Assembly: GCA_964559835.1 (NCBI GenBank) | Contig: CAZLJE010000002.1 | Coordinates: 164,062-228,061, forward strand | Source of the DNA: DAISJI01 sp964559835 | GTDB lineage: Bacteria; Acidobacteriota; Terriglobia; Terriglobales; Acidobacteriaceae | DNA: 64,000 nucleotides | Reading direction: 5' to 3' | The notes under the pieces: generated by a model | Seen by the model: the letters and a program-made list of their open reading frames with translations, nothing else | Told to the model about the DNA's origin: nothing | Databases searched by the model: none | Program-made: the position numbers and the translations under genes | In this document: piece after piece, positions 34,625-44,261 of the stretch | Position numbering within the stretch: the first letter of the stretch is position 1 | Layout of the letters: each line of letters starts with the position of its first letter

Positions 34625-35866
34625 CTAGTGGTGGACGGCAGCCATCTTGTCGGGCTCGTGGCGATACTTGAATGCTACGGGGAAGATAATGCCCAGCACG
34701 AGAGCATAGGCCGCGAACGTGAACCAGATACTCTGCCAGTCTTTGACGCCATTGACGGTGAAGTGATCGACGACCATGCCGCTGAAGGTGCCGCCGAGGA
34801 AAGCGCCGATGCCGTTGGTCATCAGCATGAACAGGCCCTGGGCACTGGCGCGGATCTTGATGTCGACTTCCTGCTCGACAAAGAGCGAGCCCGAGATGTT
34901 GAAGAAGTCAAAGGCCATTCCGTAGACGATCATCGAGAGGACAAGCAGGTAAAGGCGGCTGCCCGGGTTGCCGATGCCGAACAGGCCGAAGCGGAAGACC
35001 CATGCGAACATGCTCATCAGCATCACGCGCTTGATGCCGAAGCGGCGCAGGAAGAACGGGATGGTGAGAATGAACAGCGTCTCGGAGATCTGCGATATGG
35101 AGAGCAGAAGATTCGGGTGCTGCACGCCGAACGATCCCGGGTAGAGCCCCTTGAAGTCGTCGAGGAAGGCGCCGCCGAATGCGTTGGTGATCTGGAGAGC
35201 GGCGCCGAGAAGCATGGCGAAGATGAGGAAGACGAGCATACGCTTGTCCTTGAAGAGGACGAACGCGTCGAGGCCCATGGCGGAGGCGAGAGAACGCTTG
35301 TGGCCGGCGCCGCGCGGCGGACACGCGGGCAGTGTGAAGGCGTAGATACCGAGCGCGAGCGCCGATGCCGCGCTGATCTGAAGTTGGAGCGGGCTCTTGG
35401 TCCAGCCCATCAGGTCGGTCCCCCACATCGCGATGATGAAGCCGATCGTCCCCCAGACGCGGATGGGCGGGAAATCCTTCACGACGTCGAAACCCTTCTG
35501 CTCGAGGATGTCGTAGGAAACGGTGTTGTTGAGGGCGATGGTGGGCATGTAGACCATCGCGTTCAGCAGCATGATGACGTAGAGCGTCTTGAAATCATGG
35601 ATGGTCGAAGCCCAGAAGAGAAGGCCGGCGCCCACGATGTGGCAGACGCCAAACACACGCTCCGCGTTCATCCAGCGATCGGCGATGATGCCCATCACGG
35701 CGGGCATAAATAGCGACGCGACGCCCATGGTGGCGTACACGCTTCCGACCTGGCCTCCCGTGAAATGGAGGGTCACGATCATGTAGCCGCCAAGGGAGAT
35801 AAGCCAGGCGCCCCAAACGAAGAATTCCAGGAAATTCAGAATGACCAGGCGGAATTTGATGGACAT
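34625..35866 (-). CDS. MFS permease, nucleoside:H+ symporter-like
   Basis: Twelve-helix major facilitator of about 413 residues, resembling the NupG/XapB nucleoside:H+ symporter group (N-terminus FRLVILNFLEFFVWGAWLISLGGYM, then GVASLFMPAVMGIIADRW). The start is placed at ATG 35866 by alignment with the family; no clear Shine-Dalgarno is present, and upstream codons are partly the heptad array at 35884-35911. Substrate is inferred. Confidence 0.82.
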   Translation of the reverse strand: MSIKFRLVILNFLEFFVWGAWLISLGGYMIVTLHFTGGQVGSVYATMGVASLFMPAVMGIIADRWMNAERVFGVCHIVGAGLLFWASTIHDFKTLYVIMLLNAMVYMPTIALNNTVSYDILEQKGFDVVKDFPPIRVWGTIGFIIAMWGTDLMGWTKSPLQLQISAASALALGIYAFTLPACPPRGAGHKRSLASAMGLDAFVLFKDKRMLVFLIFAMLLGAALQITNAFGGAFLDDFKGLYPGSFGVQHPNLLLSISQISETLFILTIPFFLRRFGIKRVMLMSMFAWVFRFGLFGIGNPGSRLYLLVLSMIVYGMAFDFFNISGSLFVEQEVDIKIRASAQGLFMLMTNGIGAFLGGTFSGMVVDHFTVNGVKDWQSIWFTFAAYALVLGIIFPVAFKYRHEPDKMAAVHH

Positions 35867-35883
35867 GTAGGAGGCTTTATACC

Positions 35884-35911
35884 ATTTTCGATTTTTGATT
35901 TTCGATTTTTG
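35884..35911. repeat. Heptad array, ATTTTCG family
   Basis: ATTTTCG ATTTTTG ATTTTCG ATTTTTG, one-armed, in the divergent region between the MFS gene and the FAD oxidoreductase. The unit is the complement of 24273-24293. Confidence 0.75.
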
Positions 35912-35950
35912 ATTGGGCCCTCCCAGGCAAAAGCAGATAGGGTGGGCGAC

Positions 35951-35990
35951 CCCACCCACCGTTCCAAAACCGGTCAGGGTAGGGCACCCG
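35951..35990 (+). repeat. Palindromic element, intergenic copy 2
   Basis: CCCACCC-N7-CAAAACCG-N12-CACCC, preceded by GGGTGGG (35939-35946) that can pair with the first CCCACCC. It lies 37 nt upstream of the oxidoreductase start. The core is the same as at 18503-18540 and 39542-39578. Confidence 0.7.
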
Positions 35991-36026
35991 GTGGGCTACA
36001 ATCTCGGACATTCACCGAGATCATTC

Positions 36027-37178
36027 ATGCAAACGGCAGAAGTAGTCATCATCGGCGGCGGGATCGTCGGATCGAGCATCGCTTATCACCTTACGTCCAG
36101 CGGTTGTACGAACGTCCTGATCCTCGAGCGCGAATCGCACCAGGGCAAGGGGTCCACCGGAAAATCGATGGGCGGTGTGCGGGCGCAATTTGCGACCGAC
36201 GTAAACATCCAGATGTCGCTCTACTCCATCCCGTTCTACGCGGAGTTCCAGGAGCGTGTGGGCGAGGAGTGCGGGTATCGTCCGCAGGGATATCTCTTCC
36301 TGGCGACAAAGCCATCGCATCTCGATTACCTGCGCGTGAACCAGGAGCGGCAGAAGAAGCTCGGGCTGAAGAATGTGTCGATGATCTCGGGCGACGACAT
36401 ACGGCGCGAGTTCCCCCTGCTGCGCGGCGACGACATCCAAGGCGGATCGTTCTGCTCGACCGACGGATTCGTCGATCCGTACCTGGCGATGACCGGATTC
36501 ACTGCGTACGCGACGCAGCACGGAGCGACGGTCTGGAAGAATTGCGAGGCTACCGCCATCCACGCGAACGGGTCGGTGTCGGGACTGGAGACTTCGCGCG
36601 GGCCGGTGTCAACGCGAGTCGTGGTGAACGCGGCTGGGCCGTGGGCAGCACAGGTCGCGAAGATGGCGGGAGTCGATCTCCCGGTGCAGCCGCTGCGGCG
36701 GATGCTGGTGCCGTCGGAACCGTTCGCTGATTATCCCCATAGCGCGCCGATGACGATCGATATGACGAACGGATTTCACTTCCGGCCGGAGGCGTTGGGA
36801 TTCCTGCTGGCGTGGAACGATCCGGAAGAGAAGCCGTCGTTCAATACCGATTTCGAGCCGGGGTTCATCGAGAAAGTGCTGACGCGCGCCGCCGACCGCG
36901 TGCCGTGCTTCGAGCGGCTGGCGGTGAATCCGAAGCGAGCGTGGGCGGGGCTGTACGAGATGACGCCGGACCACCACGGCATCCTCGGCAAATCGCCGGT
37001 CGAGGGCTTCTATCTCGCGAACGGATTCAGCGGGCACGGCGTCATGCATTCGCCGGCGACGGGGAAGATTCTCAGTGACCTGATCCTGCGCGGCACGACG
37101 GACGTGCTGGACGTAAGCCTCTTCAGCCTGGAGCGCTTCACGACCGGGAAGCTGCTGCACGAGACGGCGCTGCTGTGA
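36027..37178 (+). CDS. FAD-dependent oxidoreductase (DAO/sarcosine oxidase beta-like)
   Basis: Flavoenzyme of 383 residues of the D-amino-acid/sarcosine oxidase family. The dinucleotide motif is VVIIGGGIVGSSIAYHLTSSG at residues 5-25. A later FAD-binding part, VVNAAGPWAAQVAKMAG, and the C-terminal NGFSGHGVMHSPATG are typical. It probably oxidises a secondary or D-amino acid. The start at 36027 begins the Rossmann fold; the longer frame above it is repeat-derived. It overlaps the following gene as GTGA. Confidence 0.87.
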   Translation: MQTAEVVIIGGGIVGSSIAYHLTSSGCTNVLILERESHQGKGSTGKSMGGVRAQFATDVNIQMSLYSIPFYAEFQERVGEECGYRPQGYLFLATKPSHLDYLRVNQERQKKLGLKNVSMISGDDIRREFPLLRGDDIQGGSFCSTDGFVDPYLAMTGFTAYATQHGATVWKNCEATAIHANGSVSGLETSRGPVSTRVVVNAAGPWAAQVAKMAGVDLPVQPLRRMLVPSEPFADYPHSAPMTIDMTNGFHFRPEALGFLLAWNDPEEKPSFNTDFEPGFIEKVLTRAADRVPCFERLAVNPKRAWAGLYEMTPDHHGILGKSPVEGFYLANGFSGHGVMHSPATGKILSDLILRGTTDVLDVSLFSLERFTTGKLLHETALL

Positions 37179-38074
37179 AAAACGGCTTTCGGCTCTCGGC
37201 TTTCGGCTTTCGGCGAGTTCTCCTCATCATCGTCGTTACACTCACAACGTCCGCATCGGCGCAGATGCTGCAAAGGGCTATGGACCGGGCCATGGCCGGT
37301 CGTTCAGGCGGCGCGGTGGCGATCTCGGTCGAGTCGGCGAAGGTGCTCGCGATCTATCGGCCACAGGTGGTAGCGCGACGATTGGCACGGCCGGGATCGG
37401 CGATCAAGCCGTTCGTGCTTTTGGAACTGCTACGGTCGACGAAAGTGTCGGCCGACACGGAGTGGGCGTGCCGGCGTCACGTGCAGGTTGGAAGCCACAA
37501 CCTCGATTGCCAACACGTGCGGACCGTGGAAGCGATGGACGCCGAACGCGCACTGGCGTACTCATGCAACTCGTATTTCACGGAGATGGCGGCGCGGCTC
37601 GAACCGGCTGAACTGCAAGCGGGGCTGCGGCAAGCGGGCTTCAGCGCGCCCAATCACATCATGAGCAACGCGGCCGCAGGGTACGTGCGCCTGCCGAATG
37701 GCCTGACCATGCTGCAGTTGGAGGCGGTGGGAGAGGACGGCATCGTAACGACGCCGTTGGAGGTGGCTGCGGCGTACCGCCTGCTCGCGGCGCAGCCACA
37801 ATCTCAAGAGAAAGCACTACAAACGGTGTTCGCGGGATTGCGCGGCGCGGTGACGTACGGAACAGCCCAGGGCGCACAGGTGGACGGGATCGACGTCGCG
37901 GGAAAGACGGGGACATCCAGCGCGGAAGAAGGGACGTGGACGCACGCGTGGTTCGCGGGGTTCGCGCCGGCAGAGAAGCCGGAAGTCGTGATCGTGGTCT
38001 TTCTCGAGAGAGGGCACGGAAGCGAGGCGGCGGAAATCGCAGGACGGGTATTAAGGGCGCGGGGGCGGCGATGA
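37175..38074 (+). CDS. Small penicillin-binding transpeptidase-domain protein
   Basis: Secreted 299-residue protein with a single transpeptidase (PBP/beta-lactamase fold) domain. Catalytic motifs are S-x-x-K (PGSAIKP near residue 70), S-x-N (YSCNSYF near 130) and K-T-G (VAGKTGTSS near 245). It lacks the N-terminal dimerisation domain of class B PBPs. The start is GTG at 37175 overlapping the previous stop. Codons 4-13 (GFRLSAFGFR) are a heptad array (37184-37211), which forms the basic n-region of the signal peptide. It overlaps the SpoIID gene by ATGA. Confidence 0.85.
   Translation: MKNGFRLSAFGFRRVLLIIVVTLTTSASAQMLQRAMDRAMAGRSGGAVAISVESAKVLAIYRPQVVARRLARPGSAIKPFVLLELLRSTKVSADTEWACRRHVQVGSHNLDCQHVRTVEAMDAERALAYSCNSYFTEMAARLEPAELQAGLRQAGFSAPNHIMSNAAAGYVRLPNGLTMLQLEAVGEDGIVTTPLEVAAAYRLLAAQPQSQEKALQTVFAGLRGAVTYGTAQGAQVDGIDVAGKTGTSSAEEGTWTHAWFAGFAPAEKPEVVIVVFLERGHGSEAAEIAGRVLRARGRR
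37184..37211. repeat. Heptad array within a coding start, GGCTTTC
   Basis: GGCTTTC GGCTCTC GGCTTTC GGCTTTC, one-armed. It encodes the signal-peptide n-region of the PBP-domain protein. Confidence 0.75.
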
Positions 38075-39774
38075 GGCGTGTGGCGTTATTCGTTCTGCTT
38101 CTCGCCGGCATTACGGCGCATGGCGAGGACCTGCGCGTACGGCTGTTTTCGGCCACGCCGCCGGCGGAGATCGAGGTCGTGCCGCAGCACGCGACGCTGC
38201 GGGCCTGCGCAGAATGCAAACCCCGAAGCTTCGACACGCCTATGAAGATCGCCGCTGCGGGGAGCGTCGTGCGTTACGGGAATGCGCATTCGGCGTCGTT
38301 GCTGATCGGCGGCAGCTATCGACTGCGTGCGAACGGCACGACGACGATGGACTTCGCTGCGCCACTCGACATCCGCAGCGACCGCGGAAAGCTGAAAGTC
38401 ATCGCGCGGCTGCCGGTGGAGGAATATGTGGCGCTGGCGGTCGGCGGCGAAGCGGGAGGAATCAAGGCACCCGAGGCGCTGAAGGCGATCGCGGTGGCGA
38501 TCCGCACGTATGCCGTCAAATTCAGGGGGCGGCATTCCAGTGAAGGATTCGATGTTTGCGACAGCACGCATTGCCAGGTGCTGCGACTCGGCGAAGCCAA
38601 TGCTGCGTGGCGCGCTGCCGCGGAAGCAACCGAAGGCGAACTGCTGTGGTACCAGGGCGAGCCAGTGTATGCGTATCACCACGCCAGTTGCGGAGGAATG
38701 CTGGAAGACGGACGCATCATGCTGGGGCGCTCGATTCCCTACCTTCGTCAGCAGGTCGACGACGTGTGCCCGGCGGGCTCGGAGTGGGATGCGCAGATCG
38801 ACAAGACGGACCTTCGACGCGCGCTCGTGGAAGCTGGATTTCATTTGGGCAAGAGCGACGGCATCGCCGTCACAGACCGCGATCGCTCCGGTCGCGCGCA
38901 GCGGCTGACGGTTGCGGGGGCCCCGGTGGATGCGACGTCGTTTCGCATGGCGGTCGGGCGCGAGTTGGGGTGGAACAAAGTACGCAGCGAGCTGTACGAC
39001 GTCAGCGACCAAGGTGAGTCGGTGATCTTTCACGGGCGCGGACGCGGGCACGGAGTGGGGCTATGCCAGACGGGCGCGGAGCTGCGAGCGCAACGGGGAT
39101 CGGATTATCGGGAGATCCTCGCGTTCTATTACCCCGGGACGACGCTTGGCGTGACAGCCAAGGGACTGCGTTGGATGTGGTTCGCGGGCGAGCGGATCGA
39201 GTTGCAGACGACGAGCGAACAGGACAAGGCGCTCATCGCAACCGGCGAGCGAGTGCTGCGCGAAAGCGAGAGGCGAACGGGGTGGAGGGTGGACGAAAAG
39301 CCGAGCTTGCGCGTATATCCGACAGTCGGAACATTTCGCGATTCGACGGGAGAGCCGGGGTGGGTCGCGGCGAGCACGGTGGGACGGGTGATCCGGTTGC
39401 AACCGCCCTCGGTACTACGGACGAAGGGCGCGCTCGATGCGACGTTGCGGCATGAACTGCTGCACATGATGGTAGAGGAGCGTGTTCGTGCGGGGACACC
39501 TCTGTGGTTTCGAGAGGGATTGGTGTTGTGGCTCACCGGCGCCCACCCTTACAAAACCGCTCACCGTAGGGCACCCGAGTTGGAGGAGAAGTTTGAGCAG
39601 CCGAAGAGCGCGGAAGAGTTGAAGGGCGCGTATGCACAAGCTGCAGCGAGAGTGGCGGCGTTGGTGAAGAAGCACGGTGAAACGGCGGTCCTGGGGTGGG
39701 TTAAGGACGGCCTGCCGAAAAACGTCTTGACTATCTTCAGCAGGTACACGTACTCGGCGCCGTGGTTGAAGTAG
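38071..39774 (+). CDS. SpoIID/LytB-domain protein with C-terminal gluzincin metalloprotease
   Basis: Secreted protein of 567 residues. Signal peptide is 1-18. A SpoIID/LytB domain (about 25-360, with VEEYVALAVGGEAG, AVAIRTYA and GRGRGHGVGLCQTGA) suggests cleavage of peptidoglycan glycan strands. A C-terminal gluzincin-like peptidase domain has the zinc motif HELLHMMVEE near 460. Residues encoded by 39542-39578 (HPYKTAHRRAP) come from an inserted palindromic element. The last ~70 codons lie antisense to the macroglobulin gene, and the residues after GLPKNV are probably not native. Start is by ATGA overlap with the PBP gene. Confidence 0.85.
   Translation: MRRVALFVLLLAGITAHGEDLRVRLFSATPPAEIEVVPQHATLRACAECKPRSFDTPMKIAAAGSVVRYGNAHSASLLIGGSYRLRANGTTTMDFAAPLDIRSDRGKLKVIARLPVEEYVALAVGGEAGGIKAPEALKAIAVAIRTYAVKFRGRHSSEGFDVCDSTHCQVLRLGEANAAWRAAAEATEGELLWYQGEPVYAYHHASCGGMLEDGRIMLGRSIPYLRQQVDDVCPAGSEWDAQIDKTDLRRALVEAGFHLGKSDGIAVTDRDRSGRAQRLTVAGAPVDATSFRMAVGRELGWNKVRSELYDVSDQGESVIFHGRGRGHGVGLCQTGAELRAQRGSDYREILAFYYPGTTLGVTAKGLRWMWFAGERIELQTTSEQDKALIATGERVLRESERRTGWRVDEKPSLRVYPTVGTFRDSTGEPGWVAASTVGRVIRLQPPSVLRTKGALDATLRHELLHMMVEERVRAGTPLWFREGLVLWLTGAHPYKTAHRRAPELEEKFEQPKSAEELKGAYAQAAARVAALVKKHGETAVLGWVKDGLPKNVLTIFSRYTYSAPWLK
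39542..39578 (+). repeat. Palindromic element inside the SpoIID gene, copy 3
   Basis: CCCACCC-N3-CAAAACCG-N12-CACCC, the same spacing as the copy in the GH2 gene and read in the same frame (H-P-x-K-T). It lies in the metalloprotease domain. Confidence 0.7.
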
Positions 39775-42700
39775 GTCTGGAAGATGGCAACGCGGTCGTC
39801 GTGATATTCGCGGCGGGTGAACCAGCGCGTCCACCAAGCGGGCGCGTTGCCCTTGAGCTGGTAAAGCTCATCCTTCTCGATCAACTCTGCCCCGGCCGGG
39901 ATCGGGTCTTCGATGAGCATGTACTTCCATTCGGAGCCGGTGACGGTGAGGCGCACTGCCACTACGTCACCTGCTTGCAGCGGGCCGCTGACGCGCGCCA
40001 TGTCGTACACGATCTTGTTGTCCTGACGCGTCGGCGATAGCTTGTAGTACTCGCGCGCAAGGTTGAGCGAGAAGCTGCCCTGGTTGACGAGGCGTTTCTC
40101 GTCCGACCAGTAATCGGCGCGCGCGGACCAGTAGAGGCGTCCATTGCCCTTCTTGCGCACGACGATGTGGTTCGCGTCGGCAAGTTGCGAGGCATCAAGG
40201 TGGATGACCGGCCGCTCGACTGCCAGCGCGTCGGCGGGCGTGAAGCGCTTCGTCAGCACGACCTTGCCGTTGAGTTCAACGTCGACGGAGTAATCGGGCT
40301 TCAGTTCGCCGCTCTGCTTCAGGTAGTCGGTCATGCCGTAGATAACGAACGCAGTCTGCTTCGTCGATTCCCACCACCAGCCTTCGTCGCGATGAGTCAC
40401 CAGGTACACGGCGGCCTTGGGCAGCAGCGGACTGTCCGGACGCACGTGGCTGAGGAACTTCAGGATGTAGGCCGTGGCTTCCGGTGTGATGTCGTCGGTG
40501 AAATCGAGCATGGGATCGCGGCGCTGCTCCCACCACGCTTCCTGGTCGTTCGACTTGGCCGCGCGTTCGATCTGGGGCGCGAGATCGTTAGCACGTGCGT
40601 CGTGCGCATCGAGCATCGCAAGACCGAGAAGCGCGGCGCCATAAGGCGAGAGATCGTTGCGCTGGTCCCAAACGGCGGAGATGGCGTTGTTGTCACCTGC
40701 CTCGGCGAGCGCATACGCCATGTACGCTCGCAGGTCGGGAATTATTTTCGGATCGCTCTTGAATTTCGCAGACAGCCACGCCCGCGCCTTGGCGAGAACG
40801 TCGTCTTTCACGTCGTATCCGGCGCGCTTGGCTTCGCTTAGACCGGCGAGCACGTAGGCGGTCATGAAGACGTGGCTCTCGTCCGTCTGCCACCAGCCCC
40901 AGCCGCCGTCGTCGTGTTGGAACGTGTAGAGGCGCTCGATCCCGGCGCGGATCTTCTTCTGCAACTCGGCGTCGTCGAGGTTGGTCTTGAGCCCGAGTTC
41001 CTTCACCGCCTGTGCCACCACGATGTTGGGCAGGAAGCTGGACATCGTCTGCTCGGTACAGCCGTACGGGTATGACGTGAGGTATTCCAGCGCGCCGAAG
41101 ATCGCGCCCGCAATACTGGGCGTCACGCTCAACTCCAGCTTGCGCGAGGTCTGCTCGGCAGCGGTTGGAAAGGCGATGGTGGCGTCGTTCTGAGTACTGC
41201 CGTCGCCGATCGAGCCGGATTTCGCGATCGCCTGCTTGACGCCGTAAGGCTCGACAGGAAGCGTGATCTCCATCGCGTCGGACTCGACGGTGGTAAGGGC
41301 CTTCGCCAGCAGTGTCGCGCTTGCGACCTTTTGCGCCTTCACGCGCCAGTTCACCGTGACCTCGCCGCGGCTTGGGACTTGAACCTCACGCGTAGCGCCG
41401 TCGATCACCGTGAGACCCTTCACGTCGAGCGAGACGCGCGCCGTCTTGCCGTCGGTCAGATAGTTATGGACGAGAACGCCGATGGTGACCTCGTCGTCGT
41501 GCCGGAAGAAGCGCGGCACGGCGAGACGCACCATGACGTTCTTGCGCACGATGACCTTCTCGACGTCGCTGCCGACCTTCGAATCTTTCGTGATGCCGCG
41601 GGCGGTAGCGCGCCAGGCAGTAAGCGCGTCGGGGAAATCGAAACGCACCTGCGCCGTGCCGGACGCGTCGGTCTTCACGTCGGCCACCCAGTACGCGGTA
41701 TCCGGGAACGCCTTCCGGACTTTCGGCTGGACGAGGCGCTCGGGCTTGATCTGCGCCAGTGCGCGCGAGCGCCGGACGTCGGTCAACTGCATCTGCTTGT
41801 GGCCGGCCTCGCCGTGGAAGTAGTAGGTCAGCGAAGACTCGGTGCCGACCGTGTTGTAAGTCGTGCCGTAGAACTGCTTGAGGATGTCCGTAGTAGCGTC
41901 GGGATGAATGCTGTAAATGGCTTCGTCGACGACGCCGAGACTGAATTCCGCCGCGACCGGCTTGCCGCTATTGTCGGCGGCCTTAATGGTGTAACTTGCC
42001 GCCTCGCCGGGTTGATACTGCGGTTTCGAGGGCTGGACCTGCACTTGAAGCTTTTGCGCGTCGGGTGGGACGGAGACGCTCTTGGCTCCCTGGTGCGCTT
42101 CGTTATCGCGCAGGAACACGGCACTGATAAAAAAGTTCGGCGAGTACGCCGGCACGATCGGGATATCAACGGTGACGCTGCTGCCAGTGACAGTGACAAC
42201 GCGTCGCGAATAGAGGTCGCCGCCTTCGGTCGTCAGCAGGACGTGCGCCGGACCGCCGGTCAGGACGAGAACATGCGCGGTGTCGCCCGGCTTGTATTTC
42301 TTCTGGTCCGGGATGATCTTGACCTGCGCGCTCTGCGGCCACGACCAGCTTTCGGCATTGCTGGTCACCCAAAGCCAGGTGCGATTCTCGACCTGCCGAT
42401 TCTCGGGAGTTTTCGCGCGTGCGGTGACAACAAACCATCCGGCCTTCGCCGTCGGAACCGTCACCACCGCGTGACCACTGGCGTCCGTGCGGCCGGAGGT
42501 AGTAAATACCGTGTTCTTCGGCTGCTGGTATCGCTCCTCGCTGACTTCGAGATCGAATGCGGTCGCGACGGGCTTCTTGTCGTAATCCAGCGCATCGATG
42601 GCGATCTGCGCTTGCCCGCCCGCCTGGAACACGTAGCTGTTGGGCCGTACCTGCAGAAAGAAGCTGCCGTAAGTCCCGAGGACGTAGCCGTGGCCCGTGA

Positions 42701-44261
42701 TCTCGCGATTTGACGGGTCGGTGACGCGGGCCTCGATGCGGTAGGTGAAATCGTACTTCTGCGGATTGACTGTGGTGGGGATCTCGATCTTCAGCCGGCC
42801 ATCCTCGTCGAGCACGCCGGTCTTCTCGGTCTCCTGCTCAGCCCCGTAAGGCGCAGCCTCCTCGCCCTCCTGGTCGGCTCCGCTCTCGCCTTCGTCGCCG
42901 CTCTGCGCCTGGTCCTCGTCGGCCTCGTAATCCCAGGCCCAGTAGCGCCATTTGTGCAGGACGTACGTGACTTTCGCACCAGCGACGGGTTCGCCGAAGA
43001 AATAGCGCGCTTCGATGGTGGCACGGATCGGATCGCCCTGCAGCACGCGCTTGGATTCGGGCGTGATGCGGACGTCGTACTCGGGCTTCTTGTACTCCTC
43101 GATGTAGAACGAACCAGTGCCGCGGACCTGATCGCTCGAGACTTCCAGTTGATAGTTGCCAAGCGAGGCATCCGGCGGGACGACGTATTCGCCCTTGATA
43201 GTGCCGAAATCCGCCGAGGGCGCCGCCTTTGAGCGCGCAACGACCTTGTATGTGGCGTCACGGACTTCGACGGTCAGCGGCTTCGTGGGCGGGAGTTGAT
43301 ACACCCCACGCTGACGCGAGCGAGCAATGATCTTGTAATGGACAGTGTCGCCGGGTCGATACACGGGCCGATCGGTGTAAACGTAGCCGGTCAATGACGC
43401 GTCGGAGTCCGAGCGCAACCAGTATGTGCCGGGCGTGTTGACGGCGAAATCACCTTTGACCTGTGCCGTGACCGTGACTGCGTCCGGTTTCTGCTCGGGG
43501 ATGGTCGTCTCGACGAGGCCATCAGCGTCGGTGTTCAGGCTCGCCGGTTTGGAACCCTTCTCCCAGACTAGCACCTGGGCATCAGCGATCGGAGCGCCCG
43601 TCTTACGGTCGGCCACAAAAACAAGCACGCGACCGGAGGAGGTCTTGGTCACCACCGCGATCTCGTTGATCATCACGACGGTGTAGGCGCGCAGTTTGCC
43701 GTTGGTCGCTTCCACCAGGTACACGCCCGTGTCGGTGACCGGAACCTGCACTGTCGCCGCTTCCCACGCTTGCTTTTGCGCTACCGATTCGCGCCACGTC
43801 GCGACCAGTTGCTGACGATTCAGCACAGGAACCTGCGCGTACGTGTCCCCCTTCTGGACGGGAACACGGTTGCGGTTGAGCATCCAATCGCGGATCTGCG
43901 TGCGTGCCTGGGGCGTGAACTGCGCTCGGAAGAAGTCGCGGAAGCTCGCCCACACGCCATGCTTCCAGGCATGAAAGTTCTCGATCCAATTCGTGATGTG
44001 CGGCACTTGGGGAGCGCGACCGCCGAAGCTGTGCGCATCGGCGATGGTCTCGAAGAACTTAACGGGATCGTTCACGCGATAGACGCGGAATTCGAGAACC
44101 TTGATGTTGTGGCCCCATACGCTGATCGTGGGCTTCTGCCCGGGCGCCCAGGTGCGGTTCGTCGAGAGCGAGAAATAAGCGCCTACTTCCGGCTCGTCCT
44201 GAGCGAACGTCGCAGACGACAACATCAATAGCGCGAGAAGGACCGCGAGGAAGCGCTTCAT
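39561..44261 (-). CDS. Bacterial alpha-2-macroglobulin (YfaS-like)
   Basis: Periplasmic protease-trapping protein of 1566 residues. Signal peptide is 1-20. Serial MG domains include RPVYRPGDTV (MG1/2), and an acidic insert lies near 490-520. The thioester site YPYGCTEQT is intact with Cys near residue 1068, followed by the helical TED domain. The C-terminus after YLLKIV does not look like the usual macroglobulin end and instead runs 213 nt through the 3' end of the convergent SpoIID gene. ATG 44261 overlaps the stop of the DUF1175 gene (ATGA). Partner proteins YfaS/YfaT are adjacent in E. coli too. Confidence 0.9.
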   Translation of the reverse strand: MKRFLAVLLALLMLSSATFAQDEPEVGAYFSLSTNRTWAPGQKPTISVWGHNIKVLEFRVYRVNDPVKFFETIADAHSFGGRAPQVPHITNWIENFHAWKHGVWASFRDFFRAQFTPQARTQIRDWMLNRNRVPVQKGDTYAQVPVLNRQQLVATWRESVAQKQAWEAATVQVPVTDTGVYLVEATNGKLRAYTVVMINEIAVVTKTSSGRVLVFVADRKTGAPIADAQVLVWEKGSKPASLNTDADGLVETTIPEQKPDAVTVTAQVKGDFAVNTPGTYWLRSDSDASLTGYVYTDRPVYRPGDTVHYKIIARSRQRGVYQLPPTKPLTVEVRDATYKVVARSKAAPSADFGTIKGEYVVPPDASLGNYQLEVSSDQVRGTGSFYIEEYKKPEYDVRITPESKRVLQGDPIRATIEARYFFGEPVAGAKVTYVLHKWRYWAWDYEADEDQAQSGDEGESGADQEGEEAAPYGAEQETEKTGVLDEDGRLKIEIPTTVNPQKYDFTYRIEARVTDPSNREITGHGYVLGTYGSFFLQVRPNSYVFQAGGQAQIAIDALDYDKKPVATAFDLEVSEERYQQPKNTVFTTSGRTDASGHAVVTVPTAKAGWFVVTARAKTPENRQVENRTWLWVTSNAESWSWPQSAQVKIIPDQKKYKPGDTAHVLVLTGGPAHVLLTTEGGDLYSRRVVTVTGSSVTVDIPIVPAYSPNFFISAVFLRDNEAHQGAKSVSVPPDAQKLQVQVQPSKPQYQPGEAASYTIKAADNSGKPVAAEFSLGVVDEAIYSIHPDATTDILKQFYGTTYNTVGTESSLTYYFHGEAGHKQMQLTDVRRSRALAQIKPERLVQPKVRKAFPDTAYWVADVKTDASGTAQVRFDFPDALTAWRATARGITKDSKVGSDVEKVIVRKNVMVRLAVPRFFRHDDEVTIGVLVHNYLTDGKTARVSLDVKGLTVIDGATREVQVPSRGEVTVNWRVKAQKVASATLLAKALTTVESDAMEITLPVEPYGVKQAIAKSGSIGDGSTQNDATIAFPTAAEQTSRKLELSVTPSIAGAIFGALEYLTSYPYGCTEQTMSSFLPNIVVAQAVKELGLKTNLDDAELQKKIRAGIERLYTFQHDDGGWGWWQTDESHVFMTAYVLAGLSEAKRAGYDVKDDVLAKARAWLSAKFKSDPKIIPDLRAYMAYALAEAGDNNAISAVWDQRNDLSPYGAALLGLAMLDAHDARANDLAPQIERAAKSNDQEAWWEQRRDPMLDFTDDITPEATAYILKFLSHVRPDSPLLPKAAVYLVTHRDEGWWWESTKQTAFVIYGMTDYLKQSGELKPDYSVDVELNGKVVLTKRFTPADALAVERPVIHLDASQLADANHIVVRKKGNGRLYWSARADYWSDEKRLVNQGSFSLNLAREYYKLSPTRQDNKIVYDMARVSGPLQAGDVVAVRLTVTGSEWKYMLIEDPIPAGAELIEKDELYQLKGNAPAWWTRWFTRREYHDDRVAIFQTYFNHGAEYVYLLKIVKTFFGRPSLTHPRTAVSPCFFTNAATLAAACAYAPFNSSALFGCSNFSSNSGALR

